A stretch of 37,456 bases of DNA from Thermoleophilia bacterium (GTDB taxonomy: Bacteria; Actinomycetota; Thermoleophilia; Gaiellales; Gaiellaceae). Location of the stretch: contig JAICSH010000018.1 in the NCBI GenBank assembly GCA_025936995.1, positions 1 to 37,456 of the forward strand, given 5' to 3'. The translations under genes and the position numbers were made by a program. The notes beneath the pieces are model-generated. The model was not told the DNA's origin. It made no database searches and saw only the letters and a list, made by a program, of their open reading frames with translations. This document shows positions 1 to 8,298 of this stretch, in pieces (within the stretch, counting starts at the first letter, position 1; each line of letters opens with the position of its first letter).

Positions 1-816
1 ACGGCGGGGTTGATCGGGATCCACCTCGGTTGGAGCGGTCCGATGCTGTGCAGCGCGACGGCGTGCGCGGCGAGCGCGAACGCGATCGGCGAGGGGACGC
101 GCCTGATCCGCGACGAGACCGTCGACGTCGTGATCGCCGGAGGAACCGAGGCCAGCCTCATCGCACCGGCGATCGCCGCGTTCGCACGGATGGGCGCTCT
201 CAGCAAGCGCAACGACGATCCGGAACGCGCCTCGCGTCCCTTCGACGCCGACCGCGACGGCTTCGTGATGGGAGAGGCGGGGGCGTTGCTGGTGCTCGAG
301 GAGCTCGAGCACGCGCAGGCGCGCGGCGCAAAGATCTATGCGGAGGTGTCCGGCTACGGGCTCTCCTCCGACGCGAAGCACATCACCGAGCCCGATCCGA
401 CCGGGCCTGTGACAGCGCTCAAGATGGCGCTCGGCGACGCCGGAGTCGGCGTGGAGGAGATCGACTACATCAACGCACACGCGACCTCGACCCCGGTCGG
501 CGACACGTCGGAGACGCAGATGCTCAAGCTCGCGCTCGGCGAGGAGAACGCGTACAAGACGCCGGTCTCGGGGACGAAGGGAGCCACCGGGCATTGCCTC
601 GGAGCTGCGGGCGCGATCGAAGCGACGTTCACGATCCTGTCGATCCGCGACGGCAAGCTGCCGCCGACGATCAACTACGAGGTCGAGGATCCGACCTGCG
701 ATCTCGACTACGTGGCCAACGAGGCCCGCGACGCCGACGTGAAAGTGGCCGTCTCCAACAGCTTCGGCTTCGGCGGCCACAACGCGTGCGTCGTCTTCAG
801 GCGGTTCGAGAACTAG
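1..816 (+). CDS. fabF: 3-oxoacyl-[ACP] synthase II (FabF), 5'-truncated by window
   Basis: This is the C-terminal two thirds of a condensing enzyme that elongates fatty acids by Claisen condensation of malonyl-ACP with acyl-ACP in the cytosol. The frame is open from base 1, so the true start lies upstream; about 270 of the usual ~410 residues are visible. The thiolase-fold catalytic triad can be seen: the nucleophilic Cys in SATACAASAN, the first His in NAHATSTPVGDTSE, and the second His in GTKGATGHCLGAAGAIEA. The C-terminal NSFGFGGHNA signature follows. It fits FabF better than FabB or a polyketide ketosynthase because of length and of the fatty-acid genes accD and accA just downstream. The catalytic residues are read directly; the isozyme assignment is family knowledge. 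Confidence 0.95.
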   Translation, partial: TAGLIGIHLGWSGPMLCSATACAASANAIGEGTRLIRDETVDVVIAGGTEASLIAPAIAAFARMGALSKRNDDPERASRPFDADRDGFVMGEAGALLVLEELEHAQARGAKIYAEVSGYGLSSDAKHITEPDPTGPVTALKMALGDAGVGVEEIDYINAHATSTPVGDTSETQMLKLALGEENAYKTPVSGTKGATGHCLGAAGAIEATFTILSIRDGKLPPTINYEVEDPTCDLDYVANEARDADVKVAVSNSFGFGGHNACVVFRRFEN

Positions 817-830
817 CGCCGGGTCGTGTA

Positions 831-836
831 TAGGCT
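831..836 (+). promoter_or_regulatory. -10-like hexamer TAGGCT for a leaderless HAD gene
   Basis: TAGGCT lies 7 bases before the GTG at 844, which would place the transcription start at or beside the start codon. No Shine-Dalgarno sequence is visible. It belongs to a set of similar sites listed in the findings. Confidence 0.4.
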
Positions 837-843
837 CGGCGGC

Positions 844-1485
844 GTGACGCGCTGGGCGAGCTTCGACTGCTACGGCACCCTGATCGACTGGAACGGCGGC
901 ATCGGCCGGGAGCTCGAGCGGCTCTTCGGCGCGGCGCGTGCCGGCGAGCAGCTGCGCGCGTATCACGAGCTCGAGCCGCAGATCCAGCACGAGGATCCGG
1001 GCCGCAGCTACCGCGAGACGATGGCGGTAGTTTTGGCGCGGCTCGGCGCGCCGGCCGAGGAGGAGGATGCGCTCGGCCGAGCGCTCCCCGGCTGGGACGT
1101 GTTCCCGGAGGTTCCGGCGGCCCTCGAGGAGGCCCACGGCCGGGGCTGGCGGCTCGCCGTCCTTTCGAACAGCGATCGGGACCTGCTCGACGCGTCGCTC
1201 GCGCGGATCGGTGTCGCGTTCGACTACTCGGTCGTGGCCTCCGAGATCGGCTCCTACAAGCCGGCACGCGGGCACTGGGACGAGTTCTTCGCGCGCACCG
1301 GAGCCGATCCCGCCGGGCACGTCCACGTCGCGGCGAGCCTGTTCCACGACATCGCGCCGGCGGCGGGGCTCGGGCTCCGCACCGTGTGGATCAATCGCCT
1401 CGGCGAGGAGCCCGAGCCGCAGCCGGACGTCGAGCTGCGGAGCCTCGCCGGGCTCGCGGACACCCTCGACTCCCTCGTCTCGTGA
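844..1485 (+). CDS. HAD-superfamily hydrolase, haloacid-dehalogenase type II-like
   Basis: A soluble HAD hydrolase of about 213 residues. Motif I is ASFDCYGTLIDW with the nucleophilic Asp. Motif II is VLSNSDRD. The motif III lysine is in SYKPARGHW, and the motif IV acidic region is near LFHDIAPAAGLG. The D-C-Y-G-T form of motif I, lacking the second Asp of phosphatases, resembles 2-haloacid dehalogenases and related hydrolases, so the substrate could be a phosphate ester or a haloacid and is not determined. I chose GTG at 844 over GTG at 826 because the protein then starts directly on the beta strand leading into motif I and a -10-like site sits 7 bases upstream. It overlaps the next gene by four bases (GTGA), so they are probably cotranscribed. 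Confidence 0.85.
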   Translation: MTRWASFDCYGTLIDWNGGIGRELERLFGAARAGEQLRAYHELEPQIQHEDPGRSYRETMAVVLARLGAPAEEEDALGRALPGWDVFPEVPAALEEAHGRGWRLAVLSNSDRDLLDASLARIGVAFDYSVVASEIGSYKPARGHWDEFFARTGADPAGHVHVAASLFHDIAPAAGLGLRTVWINRLGEEPEPQPDVELRSLAGLADTLDSLVS

Positions 1486-2378
1486 ACATTCGCCCGTTCA
1501 CGCGGGACGATTTCCCCGCGCTCGCCGAATTTCTCGCCGAGGACGAGACGCGTCTCTTCGGCCGGCCGGCCCGTCTCGGCGCGATCGACGTCGCGGGATG
1601 GCTCTCGAGCGTCGACCTCCCGGCCAACACGTGGCGATTCGACGAGAACGAAACGCTGGTCGCGCTGGGCTGGGTCGAGAAGCCCGATACGACAGGCGTC
1701 GCCGTCGGTGCCGTCCATCACGAGGCGCACGGGCGCGGTATCGGCCCGCAGCTGGTCGACCGCAGCGAGGAGCGTCTGCGGGAGCTCGGCGCGGCGCGAA
1801 TCCACAACGTGACCCTCGCGCCCGACCAGGAAGCCGGGAGGTTGCTCACCGGCCGCGGCTACCGCGAGGTGCGACGCTTCTGGGAGATGACGATCGAGCT
1901 GGACGACAAACCGCCGCCGGCTCCCGCACTCCCCGACGGTCTCCGCATCGAGGTGTTCTCGGCGGAGCTCGCGCCCGCCTTCCACGCCGCGCTCGAGGAG
2001 GCGTTCGCAGAGCACTGGGATCACCAGCCCGAGTCGTTCGAGGATTGGTGGCGACGGCAGGTCGAGAAGCCGGATCACGATCCGTCGCTCTGGTTCCTCG
2101 TGCGGGTGGGCGACGAGGTCGTGGCTCTCGCCCGGAACGACCCGGAGCGATCCGGCGGAGGCTGGATCGGCGCGCTCGGCGTGCGTCCCGCGTGGCGGGG
2201 TCGAGGCCTGGCGAAGGCGCTCCTGCTGCACAGTTTCGGGGAGTTCCACCGGCGCGGTCGGCGCCGGGTCGGCCTCGGGGTCGACTCGGAGAACGAGACC
2301 GGCGCGACGAAGCTGTACGAGAGCGTCGGCATGGCCGTCGATGCGGAGCAGGTCGTTTGGGAGAAGGTCCTCGGGTGA
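1482..2378 (+). CDS. tandem GNAT-family N-acetyltransferase
   Basis: A protein of 298 residues made of two GNAT (acetyl-CoA dependent N-acetyltransferase) domains. The first half carries VGAVHHEAHGRGIGPQLV, an R/Q-x-x-G-x-G/A-type loop in slightly altered form (HGRGIG). The second carries LGVRPAWRGRGLAKALLLH, a textbook acetyl-CoA pyrophosphate loop, followed by GVDSENETGATKLYESVGM. The double-domain layout resembles mycothiol synthase MshD and related actinobacterial enzymes, but nothing seen here proves that substrate. Only the second domain has the canonical loop, so the first may be structural. The GTG start overlaps the stop of the HAD gene and the TGA overlaps the next GTG, giving a tight three-gene cluster. 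Confidence 0.85.
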   Translation: MNIRPFTRDDFPALAEFLAEDETRLFGRPARLGAIDVAGWLSSVDLPANTWRFDENETLVALGWVEKPDTTGVAVGAVHHEAHGRGIGPQLVDRSEERLRELGAARIHNVTLAPDQEAGRLLTGRGYREVRRFWEMTIELDDKPPPAPALPDGLRIEVFSAELAPAFHAALEEAFAEHWDHQPESFEDWWRRQVEKPDHDPSLWFLVRVGDEVVALARNDPERSGGGWIGALGVRPAWRGRGLAKALLLHSFGEFHRRGRRRVGLGVDSENETGATKLYESVGMAVDAEQVVWEKVLG

Positions 2379-3142
2379 GCCTGCTGCGCGCCCGCTGCCC
2401 ACGCTGCCGCACGCTGACGGCCGTCGCGGTGGACGAGGGATACGAGTGCCACAGCTGCGGCGCCACCTTCGCCGCAGGGCTCGTCCGCGTTCCGCGCGCG
2501 TGGGGAGACGGCGGCGAGGCGATGGTCGAGGCGGCGTCACTTCCGCTCGACTATCCGGAGGTGGCGGTCGTCGAGGAGGAGACGCTCGCGATGCAGACGC
2601 TCGCGGTGGCGTCGGACCTGCCCATACGGCCGCTCGTGCTCGGCGGTTGCTGCTGCTCCCACGTCGGGGCGGTCGAGGGGCTCGCCGCGCGTCACGGCCA
2701 CGTGGCCGTCCTGTGGCTCGACGCGCACGGCGACCTGAACACGCCGGAGACGTCTCCCTCGGGCAACGAGTGGGGGATGCCGCTGCGCATGCTCATCGAC
2801 CGGGGCACGATCGCCGCGACCGACGTCGTCCTCTGGGGGGCCCGCAATCTCGACCCGCCCGAGGAGGAGTTCATCTCCGCGGCGGGGATCGGCGACGACC
2901 CTGCCACGCTCCTCGGTCGTGTCGAATCCGTCTACGTCGCCCTCGACTACGACGTCTTCGACCCCGGCGAGGTCGCCGTCTTCATGCCCGAGCCCGCCGG
3001 CCCGTCGCTCGGCGAGGTCGAGGAGCTCCTGGCCCGAGTGCGGGACAGCGGCAAGCTCGTCGGTGCCGGCTTCACCGGCCTTGCTCCGGACCCGGTCAAC
3101 GTCGAGAAGGCCGAGCGGCTCGCGGCTGCGCTGGGGTACTAG
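2375..3142 (+). CDS. arginase/ureohydrolase-fold protein with N-terminal zinc ribbon
   Basis: About 255 residues. The N-terminus holds a zinc ribbon, C8-x2-C11 and C25-x2-C28. The rest is an arginase-like alpha/beta fold: LWLDAHGDLNTPE carries the D-A-H-x-D manganese ligands (Asp116, His118, Asp120), and VALDYDVFDP carries the later pair (Asp191, Asp193). The first ligand motif is changed: the usual G-G-D-H-S reads G-G-C-C-C-S-H (90-96), so the metal-binding His is replaced by Cys or displaced. The substrate-loop His (normally S-G-N-x-H-G) is Trp133. It is therefore probably not a true arginase; another amidine hydrolase or a non-catalytic member is possible. It is the third gene of the HAD-GNAT cluster, with a GTGA overlap. 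Confidence 0.8.
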   Translation: MSLLRARCPRCRTLTAVAVDEGYECHSCGATFAAGLVRVPRAWGDGGEAMVEAASLPLDYPEVAVVEEETLAMQTLAVASDLPIRPLVLGGCCCSHVGAVEGLAARHGHVAVLWLDAHGDLNTPETSPSGNEWGMPLRMLIDRGTIAATDVVLWGARNLDPPEEEFISAAGIGDDPATLLGRVESVYVALDYDVFDPGEVAVFMPEPAGPSLGEVEELLARVRDSGKLVGAGFTGLAPDPVNVEKAERLAAALGY

Positions 3143-3183
3143 AGGCGAGAGCGCTTCGCAACTTCCCCTCGGGCGCCGAGGTC

Positions 3184-3189
3184 TAAGCT
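3184..3189 (+). promoter_or_regulatory. -10-like hexamer TAAGCT before accD
   Basis: TAAGCT is followed by six bases and then the accD GTG at 3196. The spacing and the lack of a ribosome binding site suggest a leaderless transcript. The 53-base gap between the arginase-like gene and accD is the only break in this stretch. Confidence 0.45.
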
Positions 3190-3195
3190 GGCGCC

Positions 3196-4032
3196 GTGGC
3201 CAAGATCGACGTTTCGGTCGAGACCGACGACCAGCCGAGCCCTCCCCCGAGTCACCCGAACACCTGTCCGAGCTGTCATTCGCACTACCGCGACGACGAG
3301 CTCGAGCGCAGCCTCTGGGTGTGCGAGCAGTGCGGGCACCACTTCCCGATGCGGGCGCGCCCGCGCATCGCCTCACTCGTCGATCCCGGCTCGTTCACCG
3401 AGGAGGCGACGGATCTCCACTCCGAGGATCCGCTCGGCTTCTTCGACCTCCGGCCCTATACGGAGCGTCTCGCGGAAGCCGAGATGAAGACCGGTCTCGC
3501 GGACGCGCTGGTGATCGGCCGGGCCGCGATCGAGGGCCGCCAGTGCGAGCTCGCCGTCATGGATTTCGCCTTCATGGGTGGGTCGATGGGCAGCGTCGTC
3601 GGCGAGAAGCTGTCGCGTGCGTGCGACGCAGCGGCGGAGGCGGGGATGCCGCTGATCGCCGTCACGAGCTCGGGCGGAGCGCGGATGCAGGAGGGAATCC
3701 TCGCGCTCATGCAGCTGCCGAAGACGGTCGCGGCGGTCGAGGATCTCCACGACTCGGGAAACGCGCTCCTCTGTGTGATGGCGCACCCCACTACTGGCGG
3801 CGTGCTTGCGAGCTTCGCGACGCTCGGCGACGTCGTGCTTGCGGAGCCGAACGCGCTCATGTCCTTCGCAGGCCCGCGCGTCGTACAGGAGATCACGCGC
3901 GAGAAGCTGCCCGACGACTTCGGCCGGGCGGAGCAGAACCTCCGCTACGGCCAGATCGACGCGATCGTGCCGCGCCCGGAGCTGCGGCCGACGCTCTCCC
4001 GGCTCCTGAGGCTGTTCGATGCCCCCGAGTGA
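3196..4032 (+). CDS. accD: acetyl-CoA carboxylase carboxyltransferase subunit beta
   Basis: With AccA this subunit moves the carboxyl group from carboxybiotin to acetyl-CoA, giving malonyl-CoA for fatty-acid synthesis in the cytosol. It has 278 residues, typical for bacterial AccD. An N-terminal four-Cys zinc finger is seen (CPSCHSHY and CEQCGHHF). The crotonase-like core follows, with [16 protein letters not shown] and [12 protein letters not shown], which form the oxyanion-hole glycines, and [21 protein letters not shown]. The GTG start has no Shine-Dalgarno but has a -10-like site six bases upstream. The stop lies 14 bases inside accA, so the two subunits are translationally coupled and made together. 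The separate beta and alpha genes match the E. coli type rather than the fused AccD4/AccD5 carboxyltransferases of mycobacteria. Confidence 0.96.
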   Translation: MAKIDVSVETDDQPSPPPSHPNTCPSCHSHYRDDELERSLWVCEQCGHHFPMRARPRIASLVDPGSFTEEATDLHSEDPLGFFDLRPYTERLAEAEMKTGLADALVIGRAAIEGRQCELAVMDFAFMGGSMGSVVGEKLSRACDAAAEAGMPLIAVTSSGGARMQEGILALMQLPKTVAAVEDLHDSGNALLCVMAHPTTGGVLASFATLGDVVLAEPNALMSFAGPRVVQEITREKLPDDFGRAEQNLRYGQIDAIVPRPELRPTLSRLLRLFDAPE

Positions 4033-4954
4033 GCACGAGCTCCGGCTGCGCGAGCGGCTCGGGCGCCTGAGGAGCCTGCCGCTGCTCGGCGGCGCGCGGA
4101 TCTCCGGCGAGCTCGAGCGGCTGCAGCGGCAGATCGCCCGGATCGGCGAGGAGGCCACCGACGAGGAGATCTGGCGCAAGGTCGAGCTCGCGCGCCACGA
4201 CGACAGGCCATACACGCTCGACTACGTGGAGCGGCTGCTCGACGACTGGTTCGAGCTCCACGGCGACCGTGCCCTCGGCGACGACGGCGCGATGATCGCG
4301 GGCCTCGGGAAGCTCGAGGGCCGCACTGTCGTCCTCGTCGGCCAGCAGAAGGGACGTGACATCCACGAGCGCGCGAGCCGTCGCTTCGGGATGCCGAACC
4401 CGGAGGGCTACCGGAAGGCGTGGCACGCGATGGAGCTCGCCGACCGGCACGGGTTCCCCGTCATCTCCCTCGTCGACACGCCGGGCGCCTACCCGGGCGT
4501 CGTCGCCGAGCAGCACGGCCAGGGGGCGGCGATCGCCCGCTCGCAGGCGGTCATGGCGCGCCTGACGGTGCCGGCGGTGGCGTGCGTGATCGGCGAGGGC
4601 GGCTCCGGCGGGGCGATCGCGCTCGCGCTCGCCGACCGCGTCCTGATGCAGGAGAACGCGATCTACTCGGTCATCTCGCCGGAGGGCTGTGCCGCGATCC
4701 TCTGGCGCGACGCGGGCCAGGCGAAGAAGGCCGCGGCCGCCTTCCGCCCCGACGCGGTGCACTGCCTCGAACTCGGAGTGGTCGACGAAATCGTCCCGGA
4801 GCCCCACGGCGGGGCGCACATCGACCACGACATGGCTGCGCGGCTGCTCGGCCATGCTCTGCGTGAATCGCTCGCCGAGCTGGACGGGATCCCGGGCGAC
4901 GATCTCCGCCGTCGGCGCCGCGCCCGCTTCCGGTCGCTCGGCGTGTTCGCGTGA
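4019..4954 (+). CDS. accA: acetyl-CoA carboxylase carboxyltransferase subunit alpha
   Basis: Partner of AccD in the A2B2 carboxyltransferase. It has 311 residues, the usual AccA length. An N-terminal coiled region ([15 protein letters not shown]) is followed by the crotonase-like core. That core includes [48 protein letters not shown], the [11 protein letters not shown] loop and [39 protein letters not shown]. The ATG lies within the last five codons of accD. Biotin carboxylase and BCCP genes are not in this window and must lie elsewhere. A 178-base gap follows before ku. Confidence 0.96.
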   Translation: MPPSEHELRLRERLGRLRSLPLLGGARISGELERLQRQIARIGEEATDEEIWRKVELARHDDRPYTLDYVERLLDDWFELHGDRALGDDGAMIAGLGKLEGRTVVLVGQQKGRDIHERASRRFGMPNPEGYRKAWHAMELADRHGFPVISLVDTPGAYPGVVAEQHGQGAAIARSQAVMARLTVPAVACVIGEGGSGGAIALALADRVLMQENAIYSVISPEGCAAILWRDAGQAKKAAAAFRPDAVHCLELGVVDEIVPEPHGGAHIDHDMAARLLGHALRESLAELDGIPGDDLRRRRRARFRSLGVFA

Positions 4955-5132
4955 CCAACTTGGAATAGGTTTAAGCAGGTTCGGCCGCGCCGTACCGGGC
5001 CACTGTCCACACCGTCCACAGGCTTATCCCCGCTATGTGTGCGGGGTGTAAACCGCCGGAGTACGACTCGTGACCGATAAAGGGGCGGCCCGGCGCCGTT
5101 TCCGAGCGGCGGGACGAGGGGAGGAACAGAGC
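4955..5132 (+). promoter_or_regulatory. Intergenic upstream region of ku-ligD with GTCCACA direct repeat
   Basis: This stretch without a gene carries two direct copies of GTCCACA (5005-5011 and 5014-5020), nine bases apart start to start. A TTATCC at 5024-5029 follows. The repeats may be an operator for ku-ligD. AGGGGAGG at 5117-5124 is a strong ribosome binding site eight bases before the ku ATG at 5133, which decides that start over the GTG at 5070. No hairpin with a T-run was seen after accA. Confidence 0.35.
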
Positions 5133-5930
5133 ATGCCGCCGCGCCCGATCTGGAGCGGGACGATCTCGTTCGGGCTCGTGAGCATCCCGGTCAGGATGCT
5201 GAGCGCGACGACCTCGAAGGAGCTCCGCTTCCACTTCGTCGACCGCCACGACCTCGAGCCGATCGGCTACGACAAGGTGCGCAAGGACACGGGCGAGCAC
5301 GTCGACCCCGACGACGTTGTGCGCGCATTCGAGCTCGAGAAGGGGCGGTTCGTCCCGATCGAGCCCGAGGATCTCGACCGCCTCGACGTCGAGCTCACGC
5401 ACTCGGTCGACATCTGCGACTTCGTCGCGCTCGACGAGATCGACCCCATCTACTTCCGGCAGGCGTACTACCTCGTGCCGCAGGAGGGCGGCGAGAAGCC
5501 GTACCGCCTGCTCGTCCAGGCGCTCGAAGACACGGGGCGTGTCGGGATCGCGAAGGTCGTGATCCGGAACAAGCAGCACCTCGCGTGCCTCCGGCCGTAC
5601 GAGAACGTGCTCGTGCTCGAGACGATGTACTACGCCGACGAGGTGCGACGGCCGGCGGAGGTCGCGGGCGAGGCAGCGGCCGGAAACGGCCTGCGCAGGG
5701 CCGAGGTCGAGATGGCGAAGTCGCTCGTCGAGAACCTCAGCGCGGAGTTCGACCCCGCGCGCTACGACGACACGTATCGGTCGGAGCTGCTCGAGCTCAT
5801 CCGCTCGAAGGCCGACGGCTCACCGCTGCCGGAGCCGCACGAGCAGGAGGCGCCGGTCGTCGACCTGATGCAGGCGCTGCGCGAGTCGGTCGAGCGCACG
5901 CAGCGCTCACGCGCTAGAAAGAGCGCGTGA
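5133..5930 (+). CDS. ku: bacterial Ku protein (non-homologous end joining)
   Basis: A homodimeric ring protein that loads on broken DNA ends and recruits LigD. It has 265 residues with the typical N-terminus PPRPIWSGTISFGLVSIPV. The beta-barrel core includes DKVRKDTGEHVDPDDVVRAFE, FVALDEIDPIYFRQAYYLVP, and the ETMYYADEVR segment. The C-terminal tail after YDDTYRSELLELIRSKADG is short and basic, as in bacterial Ku; it mediates LigD contact or DNA threading. The start is set by the strong ribosome binding site before ATG 5133. The TGA overlaps the ligD GTG by four bases, so the repair pair is cotranscribed and coupled. Confidence 0.95.
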   Translation: MPPRPIWSGTISFGLVSIPVRMLSATTSKELRFHFVDRHDLEPIGYDKVRKDTGEHVDPDDVVRAFELEKGRFVPIEPEDLDRLDVELTHSVDICDFVALDEIDPIYFRQAYYLVPQEGGEKPYRLLVQALEDTGRVGIAKVVIRNKQHLACLRPYENVLVLETMYYADEVRRPAEVAGEAAAGNGLRRAEVEMAKSLVENLSAEFDPARYDDTYRSELLELIRSKADGSPLPEPHEQEAPVVDLMQALRESVERTQRSRARKSA

Positions 5931-8254
5931 GCAAGAAGCTCTCGGAGTATGAGCGCAAGCGCAACCGAAAGAAGACTCCCGAGCCGTTCGGCGGCAAGCG
6001 CGGCAGGACGAAGGCGCCGACCTTCGTCGTGCAGCGACACGACGCCCGCCGGCTCCACTACGACTTCCGCCTCGAGCGCGACGGCGTCCTCGTCTCGTGG
6101 GCCGTCCCCAAGGGCGTGCCGCTCGAGCCGGGCGAGCAGCACCTCGCCGTCCACGTGGAGGATCATCCGCTCGAGTACGGAAGCTTCGAGGGCGAGATCC
6201 CCCAGGGGAACTACGGCGCGGGAACGGTCGAGATCTGGGACCGCGGCACGTACGAGCTGCTCGAGGAGAAGCGCGACGGCGGCCTGACCGTGCGCCTTCA
6301 CGGCGAGCGGCTCGAAGGGACGTGGGCGCTCGTCCCCGCCCACCTCTCCGGCGACGAGAAGAACTGGCTCATTCTCCGCAAGCGCGAGGACGGCGCCGGG
6401 CCGCCACGCGAGAACCGTCGCTACTCGCCGATGCTCGCGTCGTCGGTGGAGAGCGTGCCGCCCGGCGACGGCTGGGTCTTCGAGCCGAAGTGGGACGGCT
6501 ACCGCGCGCTCGGCTACGTCCGCGGCGGCGAGGCGACGCTGAGGTCGCGCAATGGCAACGACCTGACGGAGCGCTTCGCAGTGGTCGCGAAGGAACTGCC
6601 GAAGGCGCTCCGTTCCCCAGACGCAGTCGTCGACGGCGAGGTGTGCGCGCTCGACGAGCAGGGCCGGCCGAGCTTCTCCGCGATGCAGCAGGGCAAGCCG
6701 GGGACGCCGCTCCTCTACGAGGTGTTCGACGTGCTGGAGATCGACGGCGAGCCCGTCGTCGACCTGCCGCTGACCGAGCGGCGGGAGCGGCTCGAGGCCC
6801 TGCTCGCTCCGTCGCACCACGTCCAGCTCTCGGGCGTCTTCGACGACGGCGAGGCACTGCTCGAGGCGGCCCGCGAGCAGCGGCTCGAGGGCGTGATGGC
6901 GAAGCGCGCGAGCTCGCGCTACCAGGAGGGGAAGCGCAACCGCGAGTGGCTGAAGATCAAGACCCACGGCCGGCAGGAGTGCGTCATCTGCGGCTGGACG
7001 AAGGGCCAGGGGCGGCGTGAGGGCCGGCTCGGCTCGCTCGTCCTCGGGGTCCGGCGCGGCAAGGAGCTGGCGTGGGTCGGCAACTGCGGCACGGGGTTCA
7101 GCGAGCGCGACATCGACGAGCTCCTCGCGAAGCTCGAGCCCCTCCGCCGCGACAGGACGCCGTTCCCGGTCGAGCCGAAGATGGCGAAGGTGCGGAAGGG
7201 CGACGTCTCCTGGGTCGAGCCCGAGCTCGTGTGCGAGGTCGAGTTCGCGGAGTGGACGCACGACGGCCACCTCCGCGCTCCCTCGTTTCAGGGGCTCCGC
7301 GACGACAAGCCGGCGGCGGCGGTTCGGCGCGAGGGGCCGGTCGAGAAGACGGAGGACGGGGTCAAGCTCTCGAACCTCGACAAGCCGTTCTGGCCGGACG
7401 ACGACCCGAGCGGCGGGATCACGAAAGGCGACCTGCTCGACTACTACCGCGCGGTCGCGCCCGTCGTCCTCCCGCACCTGCGCGACCGGCCGTTCACGAT
7501 GCGGCGCTATCCCGACGGCGCCTACGGCAAGGCCTTCTTCCAGAAGGACGCCCCGAAGGGGATGCCGGGGTGGATCCAGCGCTTCCGCGTGCAGGTCTCG
7601 ACCCGGGAGCGGCCGCCGAAGAAGCGGTGGATCGACGCGCCGCTCGTGAACGACGAGCGGGCGCTGCTGTGGGCGGTGAACATGGGCTGCATCGATCTCA
7701 ACGCGTGGTACTCGCGCGTCGACAAGCCCGACCGCCCAGACTTCGTCCTCTTCGACCTCGACCCGTCGCCCGACGTCGGTTTCCCCGAGGTCGTGGAGGT
7801 CGCGCGCCTGGTCAAGCAGGCCCTCGATGCGCTCGGGCTCGTCTCCTTCGCGAAGACGAGCAGCGCCGACGGCATGCACGTCCTTCTGCCGGTGGAGCGC
7901 CGCTACACGTACGCGCAGGCGCGCGAGTTCTGCGAGGTCGTCGCGGGCGCGCTCGCGCGCACGCATCGCGGGCTCGTGACGACGGAGTGGTCGAAGGCGA
8001 AGCGCCGCGGCGTCCTCATCGACGCGAACCAGAACGGCGAGGGCAAGACGATCGCCTCCGTCTACTCGGTGCGCCCTCGCCCGGGCGCCCCCGTCTCGAC
8101 GCCGCTCCGGTGGGAGGAGGTCGACGAGTCGCTCGACGCCACTGCGTTCACGATGGAGGTCGTGCTCGAGCGGGTCCGCCGCCACGGCGATCTCTTCGCA
8201 GGAGTCCTCACGACGCGGCAGCGGCTCGAGCCCGCCCTGCGCGCGCTTCGATAA
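5927..8254 (+). CDS. ligD: multifunctional ATP-dependent DNA ligase D (PE-LIG-POL)
   Basis: The end-joining enzyme that trims, fills and seals double-strand breaks held by Ku; 775 residues. Three domains are seen in order. The 3'-phosphoesterase domain (about 30-160) has QRHDARRLHYDFRLERDG and EGEIPQGNYGAGTVEIWD. The ATP-dependent ligase domain (about 170-460) has the adenylated lysine, Lys188, in EPKWDGYR, followed by VDGEVCALD and EGVMAKRASSRYQEGKR, an OB-fold, and a WTHDGHLRAPSFQGLRDD end. The archaeo-eukaryotic-primase-like polymerase domain starts near LSNLDKPFW at residue 481 and has the metal-binding pair Asp610/Asp612 in LFDLDPSPD. This order matches Pseudomonas-type LigD; mycobacterial LigD is POL-PE-LIG. 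The GTG start overlaps the ku stop. Confidence 0.96.
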   Translation: MSKKLSEYERKRNRKKTPEPFGGKRGRTKAPTFVVQRHDARRLHYDFRLERDGVLVSWAVPKGVPLEPGEQHLAVHVEDHPLEYGSFEGEIPQGNYGAGTVEIWDRGTYELLEEKRDGGLTVRLHGERLEGTWALVPAHLSGDEKNWLILRKREDGAGPPRENRRYSPMLASSVESVPPGDGWVFEPKWDGYRALGYVRGGEATLRSRNGNDLTERFAVVAKELPKALRSPDAVVDGEVCALDEQGRPSFSAMQQGKPGTPLLYEVFDVLEIDGEPVVDLPLTERRERLEALLAPSHHVQLSGVFDDGEALLEAAREQRLEGVMAKRASSRYQEGKRNREWLKIKTHGRQECVICGWTKGQGRREGRLGSLVLGVRRGKELAWVGNCGTGFSERDIDELLAKLEPLRRDRTPFPVEPKMAKVRKGDVSWVEPELVCEVEFAEWTHDGHLRAPSFQGLRDDKPAAAVRREGPVEKTEDGVKLSNLDKPFWPDDDPSGGITKGDLLDYYRAVAPVVLPHLRDRPFTMRRYPDGAYGKAFFQKDAPKGMPGWIQRFRVQVSTRERPPKKRWIDAPLVNDERALLWAVNMGCIDLNAWYSRVDKPDRPDFVLFDLDPSPDVGFPEVVEVARLVKQALDALGLVSFAKTSSADGMHVLLPVERRYTYAQAREFCEVVAGALARTHRGLVTTEWSKAKRRGVLIDANQNGEGKTIASVYSVRPRPGAPVSTPLRWEEVDESLDATAFTMEVVLERVRRHGDLFAGVLTTRQRLEPALRALR

Positions 8255-8286
8255 GGCAAGCTAAGGGATGCCCTCGCTCCTGCCGA

Positions 8287-8298
8287 TAGCCCACTGAG
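8287..8298 (+). promoter_or_regulatory. -10-like TAGCCC followed by six bases to the FtsH-like ATG
   Basis: TAGCCC at 8287-8292 is separated by six bases from ATG 8299, with no ribosome binding site. It fits the leaderless pattern of this window, although the sixth base departs from TAnnnT. Confidence 0.3.

Noticed and set aside
826-843. GTG 826 as the start of the HAD protein
   Set aside because: It adds six residues before motif I and overlaps the -10-like TAGGCT; GTG 844 fits the leaderless pattern better.
1067-2374. The upstream part of the long frame that contains the arginase-like protein
   Set aside because: It runs over the HAD and GNAT genes in another frame and is Arg/Ser-rich; the true start is GTG 2375, overlapping the GNAT stop.
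5020-5040. Possible DnaA box or replication origin near the TTATCC and CCACA sequences
   Set aside because: No full TTATCCACA match, no cluster of boxes, no AT-rich unwinding element, and no dnaA or dnaN nearby.
5762-8185. An 807-codon open frame on the minus strand opposite ligD
   Set aside because: Composition is Arg/Val/Glu/Leu-rich without domain signatures, and the plus strand encodes a complete LigD with catalytic residues. It is an antisense shadow caused by high GC.
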